64,000 nt of DNA from NCBI GenBank assembly GCA_004380135.1, contig QXCR01000104.1, positions 1 through 64,000 of the forward strand. Direction: 5' to 3'. Position numbers and translations under genes: made by a program. The notes under the pieces are model-generated. The model was given only the letters and a program-made list of their open reading frames with translations, made no database searches and was not told where the DNA came from. Source of the stretch: Stemphylium vesicarium. Lineage: Eukaryota > Ascomycota > Dothideomycetes > Pleosporales > Pleosporaceae. Each line of letters starts with the position of its first letter. Position 1 is the first letter of the stretch. This document shows, piece by piece, positions 11,401 through 23,244 of the stretch.

Positions 11401-14400
11401 ATGATGCATCATCAGCTTCATTGTCTTTGGCATCCCCATCTGCTGGCTCCGGTGCGTCTTGTGGCTCAGGCGCTTCCACTTCCGCAGCGGCCTCTTCCTG
11501 TGCATCCTCGGAAACTTCCGTAGAGACTATAGAATCTTCGCCAGCAGGATCCTCGGCAGCCTCTGCAGGTGAAATCTCCGAATTGGCTTCGGAGCCAGGC
11601 TGAGGCTCAGGCGATGCAGTCTCATGTTCTGGTATGATCTCACAGGTTGCTGCGGAAAATGCGAGTGATAGTTGCGGGTCGGGCTTCTCACTTGGCGAAG
11701 GTTCCGCAGGAGGCTCGACGATTGAGTCTTCCTCTTCTTCCTCATCATCCTCTGCTTCAGGCTGATCCCCCTCTTCAGTTGCAGCAGGCTCAACTTCCTC
11801 TTGCTCGACTGCCGCTGACACCTCGGAAGCCGAGCCTTCGGAGCCATCGTCGACATCATTTTCAGCCTCGTCCTCCTTTGCTGTTTCAGGTTCTGCAACA
11901 GGTACAGGGGCTTCCTCTTCTGGGACCGCGTCTTCAGGTTGGCCATTCTCACTTTGATCAGGCACAGAGCTGGGTGCGCCACCAGCTTGAGGAGCATCCA
12001 CCGCAGGCGCCGCCGATGAAACTTCAGATCCAGACCAGTCTTCTTCTTCAGACTCAGACTCGCTTCCAGAATCGGATCCCTGCTCTTCTGCCACCTCCCC
12101 CATGGGTGCTGGTTCTGCGTCGGGCTTCATGACACCTCCGGATTGATCAGACACTTCTGAAGAATTGTTATCGTGAGCAACCTAAAAATCATCAGCACGT
12201 GCTCTCGGGCCCTCTTGGAAGATGAAAGGACAACGTCAGAAGAGATGGGTTTGAACTAAAGGATACGTACCGCCTCAGAAACCTCGCTGGCCGGCATGTC
12301 TGGTGCCGAGCTTTCTTTGCTTTCTGCTAGAGCTGCAGGGACATCTTGATCGATCTGTTCCGGAGAGGGTTCGGTAGTGGTTGGTTCGGTGACAATTTTC
12401 TCAGCGGAGATTTCTTCGTCTGTGAATTGTTCTGTCGGTGCCTCAACGCCAGCCTCCTCTGAGGCCGAATTTGGGCTGATCTCGCTCGTCGCGTCAGCCG
12501 GGATGGTTGCGCATGACTCGCTCGGTGTGTCCTCGGCTTGGGGCAAATTGGCTTCAGTGTCGACTGTGGCAAGTCAGTTGCTGCGTGGCCCAGCCAGTCC
12601 AACCTGTGGACAGGAGTATTGGTGGCGTGCAAGAAAGATTGATGATCACAAAAAAGAGAAGACGGGTTTCGAGTGTGACGGGGATGTCGGGAACCAAAAG
12701 ACTCGCGGGCGGGCTAGCGCAAAGCAAAACCACGCAGCTTGGACGCTCGGCAAAACTGCGTGCATGCGTCGCAGCCCGAATTCCATATGGACACTTGCTT
12801 TCACGTGACGATAAGCTAAGTGCGACCATGGCAGAATGTGCTGGCAGTGTGGGCCAAAGGAAAATTCCGGGGCGGCCAATGACATGTTCCCACATGCAGC
12901 GCCCTAGCCCGATTCGCTGCATGCAGGGCGCTATCGAGCGACTGTGCGCGACGGAGCCACCAGCAACAAAGAACATTAAGGGAGTGCAGGCGACATAAAG
13001 ATGTGAAAAGCAAAAAGAGGTGTGTCTACTTACTTGTCATTTCGCATCCTGTTCCCACGTCATCGGGCGTAGCCGACTCCTCGGGTTGTTCGCTGTCCTC
13101 GGCAACTTCGTGACTCTCCGCTGGTTCCAGCTCACCGACAGAAGGACCTGAATCAGCGGCGTCTGCTTGTGCATCCGCGGCAGCATCGTCCGCAGTGGTT
13201 TCTTGTGTTGTCTCTGGTTGAGCTGGGTCGGGCTGGACTTCTGGAATCGCGTCCGTGGGGTGTTCTTGATCGGGTGCGCCGGCGAGGTCTGCCTTTGGAG
13301 CAGTATCTTTCTCAGAGGTCTCTATCAGTGCTGGTAATAGGTAAGAATACGATATAGCTGGTGTGTGGGGATCAGCAAACCTTCTTCTGCGATTTCCGCT
13401 GGCTCTGTAGGCTTATGGTCTAAAGCTCCCGCCTCTCTTGCGGCCAGTGGTTGTGTGGGCGCCCCAATGCCTTCCTCTTGGAATGCGAAGACGTTGAAAG
13501 TCTCAGCCGGATGCGACATCTCCGACTTCTCGGCATCATCGTGAGTGAGATCAATTGAACTTCTCGTAGTGCTGGGAGCATCCACATCGTGGCTTTCGGA
13601 TGGATTGGTCTCACTCGCATCTGACTGGGAATAACCATCGTCATCATCATGCTCCCAATCGGAGATGTCTACTTCGAACTCGTCAGTCGTCACCTCGGGA
13701 GGCTCTTCATGAATAGGGCTCGTTGCAGCGCTCGCTGTGAAATGGGCGTCAATGGACGCCAGGATCACCTCACGGATCTGGTCGGGGTTGGACGTATTCT
13801 CGTCAATTGCGGCTTGATCAGGTACGGCTGGGGATTCTCTATACATCGTTCCGGCCTGCGCAACCTCAAACAGCGATTGGGTGTCGTCGTTGATGGAGTT
13901 GGGTTCTCCTTCACCTAGTGGTGTCGGGTTCGTGTCGTCGACAGTGTCAAGTGAAGGAACGTCCGCGGTGTTTTGAGGTACGGGAGCGTCAGCTACACAT
14001 TTTTAGTATTGTATTAGAGAAGGCACATCCATCATATCAAGTGTTGTTTGCGAATGAAGGCAAAATCTACTTACTTGCTTCATCCGCACTCGGCTCGTCA
14101 GCCTTCACCTCTGTCTCATTCGGAGCTGGATCCACGGGAGTGGCTTCAACTTCGCTCTCGACTGGAGAATCGATAGAATTCAAATCTTCATGCTCTGCTG
14201 TCGGGGTGTCCTCGCCTTCAACTACAGACTCTTCAGCAACGTGAGTCTCTTCGGCAACAGGAGTCTCTTCGGCAACCGCATCTTCGGGGGCGGCTGCAGC
14301 GGGCGTCTCTTCTGTAGCTGGAGTCTCAGCGGGAGCGGTCGTCTCTTCCGCAGCAGAAGTCTCGTCAACAGCGGCCGCTGCTTCGGCGACGTGCGTCTCC

Positions 14401-16793
14401 TCGGCTGGAGCAGCGTCTTCTGAAGCAGCACCCTCAACAACAGCAGGTGTTTCATCCACAGGAGCAGTGGTTGACTCTTCTTCAGCAGGTGTTAATTGGA
14501 CGGCCGGTGGCTCCTCGGCAGAAGTAGCAGGGGCGTCATCGTCAGCGGGTGTCTCTTCGACAGCAGGAGTCTCTTCAGCTGCCGGAGTTGGGCTATCCAC
14601 TGGAGACTCTTCCTCTATCATTTCGTTTTCCACGGCTGCGGGCTGCTCCTCCGTCACAGCAGCCACTTCCTCGGCTGGTGCTGGCGTAGTCGTTTCATTA
14701 GAAGCGGCAGCATCTCCAGCAGGCTCTGCCTGGTCCACTGCGGCATCCCCTACCGGAGGTGACGCCTTGGCGGCAGGCTCAGCTTCAGGCTCAGCGCTTT
14801 CTGTCTCAGTAGCAGATTCCGATGCTGGTTCTGCCGCTGACTCCGCTGTCGGCTCCGGTGCCGGCTCTGCTACTGGCTCAGGCGTTGGTTCGGGTGTTGG
14901 CTCAGCTGCTTCTTCTGGTGCTGGCTCTGTTACTGCCTCTGGTGCCGACTCTACTACTGCCTCTTGTGTCGGCTCTACTACTGCCTCTGGTGTTGGCTCT
15001 GGTACTGCTTCTAGCGCCGGCTCCTCTGTCGGCTCTGGTGTTGGCTCCGATGGGGGCTCTGGTACTGACTCTGGCGCTGACTCAACTGCTGGTTCAGATG
15101 TTGGTTCAGGTGTTGGTTCAGGTGTTGGTTCAGGTGTTGGCTCAGCTGCTGGCTCAGGTGCTTGATCTGCTACTGCCTCCGGTGCTGCCTCTGGTGTAGG
15201 TTCAGTCGCTTCCTCTGGTGTTGGCTCAGGTATTGGTTCAGCTGCTGGCTCAGGTGATGTTTCCGGTGCTGGTTCAGCTGCCGCCTCTGGTGCTGCCTCT
15301 GGCTCCGGCGCACTTGGCTCTTTTACCTCTTCGCTGGAAGGCTCCACAGCGTCCGCCGAAGGCTCTGGCGCAGATGCCTCATCCTCGGGAGTGGCTTCAG
15401 TCGCCGGCCCAGCTGGTGGAGCGGCCTCGGTGGCAGCTGATTCGGCCGCCACTAGCTCTGAAGCCTCACCGGCAGGTTCAGGCTCACTGGCTTCTGGTAC
15501 GGAGGCAGCAGGCTCTTCAGGCTGTGGCGGCTCTTCTTCCGGGGTCTCACCGGCATCAGCGGGAGTATCTGCTGGTGCTGGTTCGCTTTCCAGAGCCGGC
15601 TCTTCTGGAACGGGAGGCGCATCTTCCGCGGGGGGTGTACTCTCTGCCTCCTCTTCCTTGTTCTCCTGGACCTCCGCTGTATCCTCGTCAACTGCCTCTG
15701 CAATTATCTCGGCGGGCGCTTCGTTCGTCGGCGGAGAGCGTCGTAGTATTACAGGTTCGCTCGCAAGTGATTCGGCAACGTCTTCGGGGGTCTCTTCAAA
15801 GATAACAGTCTCTGAGATGGTTGATTGGGGTGCTTCGGTCTCGGCGATGGCCCCTGCATCGCTTGATGGTGGACTACCAGCTTTACTGCCATTCCTACTT
15901 CTTGACCTGTCATCTTTGCTGAGTTTCGGCTTCTCTGAAGAGCCCGAGAGGATTGAACTTCTTCTTCGCGTCCTGACGTAACCCTGGGGAGTGGTGATTT
16001 TCAGCTTTTCCTCTTTCGGCGGCGATGCTGGTGTCGATGATGACTTCTTCAGACGAACAAACGCGGTGGCCTTGACCCTGCTAAACCCGATCGGCTTCTT
16101 CTTCTTTCCTTCCTCTGTGGCATCTGGGTCTTTGGTGTCAGATGCAAAATGGACAAACTTCGTTGTTGGGGATTTCGGGGGCGCTTGAGCGGCCTGCTCG
16201 GACTCACCACTCTTCTCACTCTCTACTACTGACGCCGGTACTGTTTCCGCTGGTGTCACTGATGGTGGTGACGGTGGAGGTGTTGATACTTGAACAGGCG
16301 GTGATGGTGGTGCTGGTGGGCTTGCTTCGACCACAACGGGAGCGACATCAACTGGTGCTGGTGGAGGTGGCGGTGGTGATTGAACATCTGGGCTCGCTCC
16401 AGCATCTCCGCTATTACCTGATCCTGGAGGTTCATCTTTGACATCCTTGGTAGTAGCCTCCTCTGGTGTGGCAGGAGGTACCGGATCCGAGGCCTCTGGC
16501 GCACTCGGGGCGCCTCCTGTATCTACGGTTGTCAATCGGCCATGCTATTCATAACATCTTCCAAGCATACCTGCTTGATCATCTTGATCATCTTCGCTAC
16601 TCTCCTCGTCAACTGCTTGCTCAACATCCGGATGAGAGAATGTTGCAGGCGGAGGCGGTGGTATCCGACGGAGAAGGGGCTGCGGTGGTTGTGGTGCAGT
16701 CGGTGCGGCATAGAAATTCTGGCCGTTGTTTATCGCAGGGCTGCCGTATGGATTCGACCATGGCGATATCGAGACATTCGTGAATTGACGCAT
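8468..16793 (-). CDS. Giant acidic Pro/Ala/Glu repeat protein with a basic coiled-coil tail, 2,528 aa
   Basis: Six exons: 16571-16793, 14075-16522, 13381-13992, 13034-13330, 12271-12563 and 8468-12181. All introns are GT..AG, phases match and the sum is 7,587 nt. The N-terminus (MRQFTNVSISPWSNPYG) is Pro-rich, followed by a basic patch (about residues 200-300, many Lys/Arg/Ser). A very long Glu/Pro/Ala/Ser region follows, with PEPT/PEAA/PEAV tetrapeptides. Next comes an Arg/Glu-rich stretch predicted as a charged coiled coil (bases about 9350-9850), then Arg/Ser segments and the C-terminus LKGLFGGLKKRIA, echoed upstream by GSLFGGIFGRSKG. No enzyme domain is seen. The layout suggests a disordered scaffold, spacer or tether. 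Fungal 'leashin'-type tethers have similar acidic repeats, but no diagnostic motif supports that name. Confidence 0.8.
10196..10255 (-). repeat. 15-bp tandem repeat coding for Ala-rich units
   Basis: Three near-identical 15-bp units (agctgcggcgactgg) lie at 10211-10225, 10226-10240 and 10241-10255, with a more diverged unit at 10196-10210. On the coding strand they give repeated PVAAA / IAAAA units in the giant protein. The period keeps the frame, so copy number could vary without breaking the gene. Confidence 0.9.
12564..13033 (-). other. 470-nt intron of the giant gene
   Basis: The donor is ..ACAA|GTAAGT and the acceptor AACTGACTTGCCACAG, with a perfect CTGAC branch site. The codon formed across the junction (A|TC) keeps the frame. 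This intron is 5-10 times longer than every other confident intron here and has no extended open frame. It may hold regulatory sequence, an alternative first exon or a small RNA; no such element can be recognised. Confidence 0.75.
14866..15310 (-). repeat. 12-nt degenerate minisatellite coding for PEPT/PEAx units
   Basis: The region is built from variants of ggtgttggttca. Perfect or near-perfect neighbours lie at 15097-15108, 15109-15120, 15121-15132 and 15133-15144. On the coding strand it gives tandem Pro-Glu-Pro-Thr and Pro-Glu-Ala-Ala/Val tetrapeptides. The period is a multiple of three, so expansion and contraction stay in frame. Confidence 0.9.
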
Positions 16794-19513
16794 GGTGGGT
16801 CAGACAAACACAGTGTGGTGTTTCGAGATCCAAAATAAATCGATAAGTTGTACTACGTGCTATATCTGACGTTTCCTTCGCTCCATTGCTGAGAATAACA
16901 AACGACAGATACGCAATGGCAAGATACAACGTGGGGTGTGAAGGTTGAATGCGGAGAGACGAATAAGAGATAGGTCAGTCTAGACGATGCACGGATGATG
17001 GATGTGCCATGTGCGTGGCTTCAATCGGCCAAAGCTGGACCGGAGCACTGCGATCAGACGAAAGGGACTTGCAGGCCAGCTGTCACAAGACTTGATGCAA
17101 GATATCGTAAGGAGAAGCCTCGCGCGTTGTGGGCGCAATGGTTCGGTAAGGCTCAGGATAACATCCCCGATCGCTCCCGCAGGCCTCATGTTGGTAAAGC
17201 GAGCGCAGCCTGTAGGTCTCATTGGGCCACGTAGGGAAGCATAGTTCGTCCAAAGTGCGAAGATTGGGAGCCCGAGAGGTGGGCTCGCGCGTTGCCAGTC
17301 TTTCCATCATTGGCCCGATGGTGTTCTAGCTGCAGCATGTGTCGCCAACGTGGAGCGCAGTGCAGCGTTGGGGGTAACCTTCTAAACGGCCAAAATCGCG
17401 GCCACTGGAAGGTTTGTGTGCGTGAAATTGCGGCAAAACGTCAATTAGCAAGGTGCGCCCGTGTAGAAGCCCTACCGACTAACGACCCGAAACGGTTGGC
17501 GATGCAGGGGCATGCTGTGGAGAGTCACGGCTCCGATCGAGAGAGTGAGAGTGTTGATGAGTGAGGCCGAGTGACGTGGCGTTGGGCCGGGGAGCAGGGA
17601 GGCGCCACTAAGCGACTGATTCAGGTCGAGCCGACCCGAGCTTCTTTGTGCTCCACCATCTTCTCTGCGACGTGGGACAATGAGAAGAGCAGACAACCTT
17701 CTGACCCACCCTTGAAGACCCTGTGTACAGCGAAGCAATCGAATTGCGGTCAATTGAGCACCGTCGCGTGCCATGGACCTAGTCGCAGCTCCAGATGTCT
17801 GGATCGCGATGCTATGACCATCTCTCCTCGCCCCGTCCAGTCTGTTACCGGGTGTAGTAATGACGTGCATCTCGTCATCGGTTGTAAGGGATTATGCAGC
17901 GGCTATCGAGGTTGTAGAAAAGAGGAGAAGGGGAGGGAACAGGAACTAATGCAGCGGGCGAATCTCATGCCTGTACGTGTTCGCAGCTTGTTGCTCCGTA
18001 TTGTAATCAGCAGAGATTGGGAGGCAATATGCGATGGATGAGCAAGGGCCTGTAGTAAGCACAATACTGCACGTCGTCAAAAAGGGTGAGGTAAGCACAT
18101 GCGATAGGTAATGAGTCCGTGTCACGTGCATCCTTCCACATGCCCGGACGTGGGTGTAAATGGGCTGGGCACGCAGCGTAGATCAGCCTTACGTTCACGT
18201 TCATCGCAGTTAGTGTCAGAAAAGATACACTGAAAGATCAGTACGAGCCGGTTCTACGATACGGAAACATAGCATTGTATTGTTTTACAAAGAACTCGTG
18301 CTATGCCTCTCAACGCATTCGTTCAGCTATACCGTCGTCTTCTTTTTTACCGATCCTTCACGATCGTCGATTTTTTTCTTCTCTACCTTTCCTGCGGTCT
18401 CACTATCTATCATGATCGCGCCCCATTCTCGATTTACCCTTACATCTATCTTACAGCGCCTGCACTTCCTGCTCCGCTTATGCTGCTTCCTGTCATTATG
18501 CCTGAGTGTAACGTACACTGCGTGATCCCAAGACTTGCAGTTGAATGTAACCCAAGTGACCATATCCATTGTGGACAGTGACGTGGCTGAGGCAGGAGTG
18601 AGGGTAACAGCTGGTCTTTGTCGTTGGGCATCGTCTTTCTGCAGTGTAATCGTGGTGTATGCTTCCTTTTTAGAGTCTCCATCCCCACTTTCGGAACACG
18701 TCTAGCGTGCTCTTCGGGCGCTGAGCGTTTGGTGCTCATTGATTGATTGCAGCCAGTTTGACTCATGTTCTTCGGCAACCTCAAGCAACTTGGAGGCGCT
18801 GAGGATGGGTAGATGCCATGATTCGCCGGTATTTTCTGGTCTGGCCAGGCGTTGTTGCTTCGATAATGATGACGAGCAGATTTAACAGTGCGCATGATCT
18901 TTTGCTGCAGAGTAGGCACAGGCCCAGTACGGGGGTACAGTATGCGTCATGGTTTTGGATATTCGCGTTGACTTGGACTGGTTGTGAAATGGGTGAAGGT
19001 ATGACGTAGTTTGAAGGTGGATGTAGAAATAGAGCTAGAATATTTCTTTATATATGGCCGGACCGCATTACATTTCAACAACGGTTGATTTGGTTTCCCT
19101 TCACTAACTCGAGCTCTATGATTCGATGCTGGGATGATACAAACCATGGTTCACGTGGTCAACGACCGAATGATTCGCAAACATTCAGCCTGTAGTTTCA
19201 ACGGCGATACAATATGCGTTGCGATGAAGAAGAACTTGATTTGCCTTTTTATCGACTTTTTAGAAACCAGAGGTGTTCTACAAGGTACGCAAGCGACTTT
19301 ATCGTCATACTTACCTACCGTCGCTGCTTCCCCGACCACGCTCACTACGCGCTATCACATGACCGCGCTACCCACTTCGGTGGTGACTGGAAGTTACTCC
19401 CTTTGACCAATTTCTCAAACCTCACCTCTAGCCCTTCTGTTCTCCTCTTACTTCATTTGTCACACTGAGTCTTTACGTCCATCCGCTCAGTGCTGCTCAT
19501 AACTTTCGCTACA
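16794..19513. other. 2.7-kb gene-free interval
   Basis: The interval lies between the divergent starts of the giant gene and the gene at 19514. Several frames of 60-157 codons exist (for example 17571-18041 plus and 18446-18919 minus), but none has a recognisable motif or convincing exon structure. Pyrimidine-rich tracts at about 18330-18400 and 19420-19460 could be core-promoter CT tracts. Nothing else stands out. Confidence 0.5.
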
Positions 19514-20300
19514 ATGCTCAGTCCCGCAACAGACAACATGGCAAACGTCCCCCCGGCTTCGCAGGAAGGCGCGACGTTGACCAAGCCCGGTACGCGCTCA
19601 CCTCACTTCTCAAGCAGCCCCTTCTATGGTTGGCATCATTAGTGCAGTCATACCAGTATTAACTTGCAGCTCCAGCGGATTGGGCTCTTCACATGGTAGC
19701 CGCTGCCCTCAAGTTTTCTTCTTCAAATGGCGATGCAGATTCCGCATATAGCACGCCTGATGCCGCTCGCCTGAACATACTTGATGTACGAGGCTCAAGA
19801 CGAGTACGAGTGGCCCGACTTCACCAAATTCGGCTTCGACTTCACGCAAACTATGCGCTTCTGTCGTGTACTGGTCAACGATGTCTTTACTGCCCTTCAG
19901 AAGGCAGGTTCAGTCAGAGTGACTGGCGAGACTGGTACGCCTCGAAGTGGAGTAGGTAACGGGAAGCGTGTCAGTGTCGATGGTGCGTGCCGTGAAGCTT
20001 TTCCTGGCGCTTGACTGTAGGCTAACACGTTCGGCAGGTAGCAGGCGTATGGCTGAGCGGAAGCGTTTCTGCAAGCGCGCAAACAGCTCGGATACCAGTG
20101 TCGCATCCGTCGAGGATCCTGCGTTCTATGAGCAAGATAGCTTCCTTGCCAACAGTATGAGGTCTTTGATCAGACAGCTCGATCATCCGATTGCGAGAGT
20201 TGGATCCGGCATTGCTAAAGATGGCGAGGCCGGAGAAGAAATGTTTGCAGAGAAAGTCCGCATTCTGGTGGTCGAAGAGTGGAAAGCTTCAGAGTTCTGA
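19514..20300 (+). CDS. Unknown small protein, with an apparent 1-base frame break
   Basis: Three exons are visible: 19514-19589, 19670-19982 and 20038-20300. Intron 19590-19669 has a TATTAACTTGCAG end, and intron 19983-20037 has a GCTAACAC branch site; both splice in frame. Exon 2 begins in one frame (ADWALHMVAAALKFSSSNGD..) and continues from about 19784 in the next (MYEAQDEYEWPDFTKFGF.. then VNDVFTALQKAG). Both halves look like protein and no intron can connect them. An extra T at 19781-19782 would explain it. Alternatively translation starts at the ATG at 19784, with the upstream exon as leader. The C-terminal exon ends VRILVVEEWKASEF. No domain recognised. Confidence 0.55.
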
Positions 20301-20558
20301 GCATGAGAGGTATAGTTTGCAATATGAAAGATCGCGTGTTGTACGAATATTGTTCGAACTCAGGACAGCCTGTGTTAGGTGAACGAGATCGAGGGGAGAG
20401 GTGGATATTGCGCAACCCTTTAGATGCGTTCAGATTAGTGGGAGGGAACCAAGATACTTGTATACTAGTGCGTTACGCTGGATGATCAATATCGATGTGG
20501 TTTTGTAAGTCGTTATACATATCTTCGTAGATCTAAGTATCGTTTCTTGATGGCGTGG

Positions 20559-21824
20559 TCACAGCAGCACCCAATCCACAGCGACTAACCACTTCTCCTG
20601 TCCTACATCAACCTCCCATGTAGGCGCGCGTACACCGACTGTGCCGCCAATCTTGACTTTTACACCTCCTGAGCCCCTTGTGCCACCCTGTCCAGCGAGA
20701 AGGACCCTCATCTCACCGTCTTCGCCAATGATACTAGATGCCCTTGAAGCATTGTAAATCCCTGGCTTAGTATCACCCCTCGCAAAAACGACACCGCCAG
20801 CATAGCACGATACTCCATCTTCATCGCCCTCATCGGCTCCATCCCTAGACAAATGACTGACTCTTATGCGTATCTTCACACCGTCATCTTTATCACGTCC
20901 CCATGCGATACCACCTCTATCCTGTGCCGTGTACCCTGTATTCGCCATCTGAATAACCCAGCTAGACACCGTGGATGCGAGACCACCGGGTATGTATTTT
21001 CCGTTCTTCCTCGAAGGCGAGAATATCTCAGGTGGAGGTCTCGAAGGCTTCTGAGGAGAATTTGGTAGCGCAGGGAGAATGAAATGCGGCCGATGTGGTG
21101 CGGACGCAGATGCAGATGCAGGTGTAGTCGCAGCGACCGCTGCAATGCTTGGGAAAGGCGCGGGGGTGCGAGGGGGCGGTATCTTGAACCGGCTCGTTGC
21201 TGAAGTATGCACAGGGAGAGGTGTTGAAGGATCTAATTGCTGTTGCTGGAGGGACGGTGAGCTTGGTGGTGACATGCGACGTCGCTTATTCGGAGCAACT
21301 GTTTCGAAAAGCATTTCATCGTCTTCTTCTTCTTCTTCTTCTTCTTCTTCTTCTTCTTCTTCTTCTTCTTCCTCTCCTTTGTTTCCTAGCTGCGGTCTAG
21401 GCTCATCGAACGACACGGCCTCATCCTCAACTGAGTGTATGACGCCATGACGAGGGCTATCGTCTTGCGCATCAAATGAGCTTGACTGCGATGGCTCCTC
21501 TATGCTTTCGACCCGTTCGAGTTTTCTCCTTGGCTTTGGGCGGGGCGTGTATTGTACATGTGTATCCTCCTGAGCCGTGCCCTCCCTCTCTCCGAGTCTC
21601 CCATGTTCTGGGGCGACAGGCCTCTGTGGCGGCGCTATGATAAAGCGTTTTGCGGGTGCCAATTTCTTGAACTGTAACTCTGGCTTTGGTGCGGGCGTCT
21701 TTGCAGAAGCTGGAGTTTGTATGGCGAGCGCATTGCGCAGGCTCGAGTGCGGCTTGTGAGACTTCTGCGCCGAAGACGAATTGGGAGCTAGGAAGCGGTG
21801 CGGGGAGGGCGTATGTGTCGGCAT
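20559..21824 (-). CDS. Unknown 421-aa protein with poly-Glu tract
   Basis: A single open exon runs from ATG 21824 (MPTHTPSPHRFLAPNSS). The N-terminal half is disordered and basic, with KRFIIAPPQRP and RPKPRRKLERVE, then a run of about 18 Glu encoded by a CTT/TTC microsatellite, then NKRRRMSPPSSP, a likely nuclear localisation signal. The C-terminal third looks folded: KYIPGGLASTVSSWVIQM near its start, then IRIRVSHLS and a final WEVDVGQEKWLVAVDWVLL. I do not recognise the family. The basic, acidic-run and NLS-like composition suggests a nuclear protein, which is inference. Confidence 0.75.
   Translation of the reverse strand: MPTHTPSPHRFLAPNSSSAQKSHKPHSSLRNALAIQTPASAKTPAPKPELQFKKLAPAKRFIIAPPQRPVAPEHGRLGEREGTAQEDTHVQYTPRPKPRRKLERVESIEEPSQSSSFDAQDDSPRHGVIHSVEDEAVSFDEPRPQLGNKGEEEEEEEEEEEEEEEEEDDEMLFETVAPNKRRRMSPPSSPSLQQQQLDPSTPLPVHTSATSRFKIPPPRTPAPFPSIAAVAATTPASASASAPHRPHFILPALPNSPQKPSRPPPEIFSPSRKNGKYIPGGLASTVSSWVIQMANTGYTAQDRGGIAWGRDKDDGVKIRIRVSHLSRDGADEGDEDGVSCYAGGVVFARGDTKPGIYNASRASSIIGEDGEMRVLLAGQGGTRGSGGVKVKIGGTVGVRAPTWEVDVGQEKWLVAVDWVLL
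21323..21370 (-). repeat. CTT trinucleotide microsatellite
   Basis: About 16 uninterrupted CTT/TTC triplets encode the poly-Glu tract of the gene at 20559-21824. Length change would alter the Glu run in steps of one residue without a frameshift. Confidence 0.95.
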
Positions 21825-23244
21825 TGTGGTAGCGACATTGGTAGAGGGAGAAGCTTGGACTCGCAGGGTATGGGTATATGGCTGCTCTGTGGCGCGAGTG
21901 TGAGCATAGTGGCGATGTGCAGTGTCGGCGCGAGGTAGACGCGAAGACGCGGCGGCGCGCTATCACGGGGCCAAGAGCGCTTTGCCGAATTGGTCTGTTA
22001 CCCAGGCAGTACGAACGGACCCCAAGGGCGCGCGCAAACAATGTCCGCGCAAAACGTTACGGACGCTCAACATGTTCATCAAGGTCGCACTCAGATGTTG
22101 CCAAGACGTCCAGATGACAATTCCAATATGTCACACAGGTCCAGGCCTCCTTAAACAATGATCTGACAGCAATCTCCATAGGATGTAAACCATTGACATC
22201 AGCGCTGATGCAGAACGAATCGGCATTTTCATATTAAGCACGTCTTCGCGCTTCGGCGACACCAGCCATCTCGTGGGAGCAGGCCGAGACCGAATCGAGA
22301 AGTGGAGTGATCTTATGACACGATTGCCGCGCGGGAGATCAACGGTATCCCTGAGTCTGAGGTTGTTCCCGTAGAAACAACCGTGATGAACGTGTTGAGA
22401 ATAGCCTGCCTAGACTAGGCGCGGTCGAACAGCGAGAAAATTGCACCGCAGCCATACGACCAAGGCCCTAGAAGCGTGGGGTTGTAGTAGAGACATGCTT
22501 CTATTGAAAATGCATGGGTAGGGAACCAGGCGAAGTGAAACGGGACGATGATGTTGCGATACGAGTGTATACGTACTACGCATCCGTGCTACGCGCATCT
22601 GACAGGCCCAATAGATGCAGGAGATACAGGTGGATCCGTTCCATCCGAGATGTGTTCCAAGGTTGCTGTGAAGTGAGGCGCAGACATGACGGACACGGGA
22701 AAAACCAGCCACAGGCTTTTCGCGAGGGCCAAAACAAGAGGGTGCGACCTTGGAATAGCGCGATAAGGCGTTCGCAGGCCCAAACAAGGCTAAACAAGAA
22801 ACTCGCCCTGCAAGGTACGACCCTTAATGATCTGACGGGGAAAATGGCGAAGTGGGTGGCAGGTTCGCATGGTGGCCTGGTGATTGGTGCGGAGAGCCAG
22901 ACGCTAAGCCCTAGCGGAACTAAGAGAGGCTGGAAGCTCCCAGCCACAGGATGCGTAACATCGATTAGAACAACACCAGTTCTGCCCTACTGCCCCAAAC
23001 AACTCAAGTCACATCCTCTGCCTCTGCACCGTCGTTCTTTTGCTTTTGCAGTCGCAGCTCCTCGTCGTGCTTCTTTGTGCTGTCTCTCACTTACTCGGCT
23101 GGCAATTGCAGCGCATGCCCGCTATCACTGCCCGACTACGCTGCCCAGGCGGCTCCACCCCTCGTTCCTTCCACTTCCGCTCGACGCGCCTTCTCTCCCT
23201 CAGCAGCAGCACGAAGTAGGGAAAGCAGGCACGACGGCCTCAGC
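21825..23244. other. Divergent intergenic region
   Basis: This 1.4-kb gap is the shared upstream region of the unknown gene at 20559-21824 and the C2-domain gene at 23245. The last 200 bases before 23245 are C/T-rich, as expected for a fungal core promoter. No gene or repeat is visible. Confidence 0.5.

Noticed and set aside
14467..15165. Plus-strand ORF of 232 codons inside the giant gene
   Set aside because: It is an antisense shadow of the low-complexity PEPT repeat (Gly/Ser/Ala-only reading) with no start context or motif.
8468..16793. Naming the giant gene as leashin (Woronin-body tether)
   Set aside because: Only the general acidic-repeat layout fits; no diagnostic terminal motif is recognised and the protein is much shorter than full-length leashin.
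18446..18919. Minus-strand ORF of 157 codons in the 2.7-kb gap
   Set aside because: No motif, no intron signals in keeping, and unbiased composition; I cannot support it as a gene.
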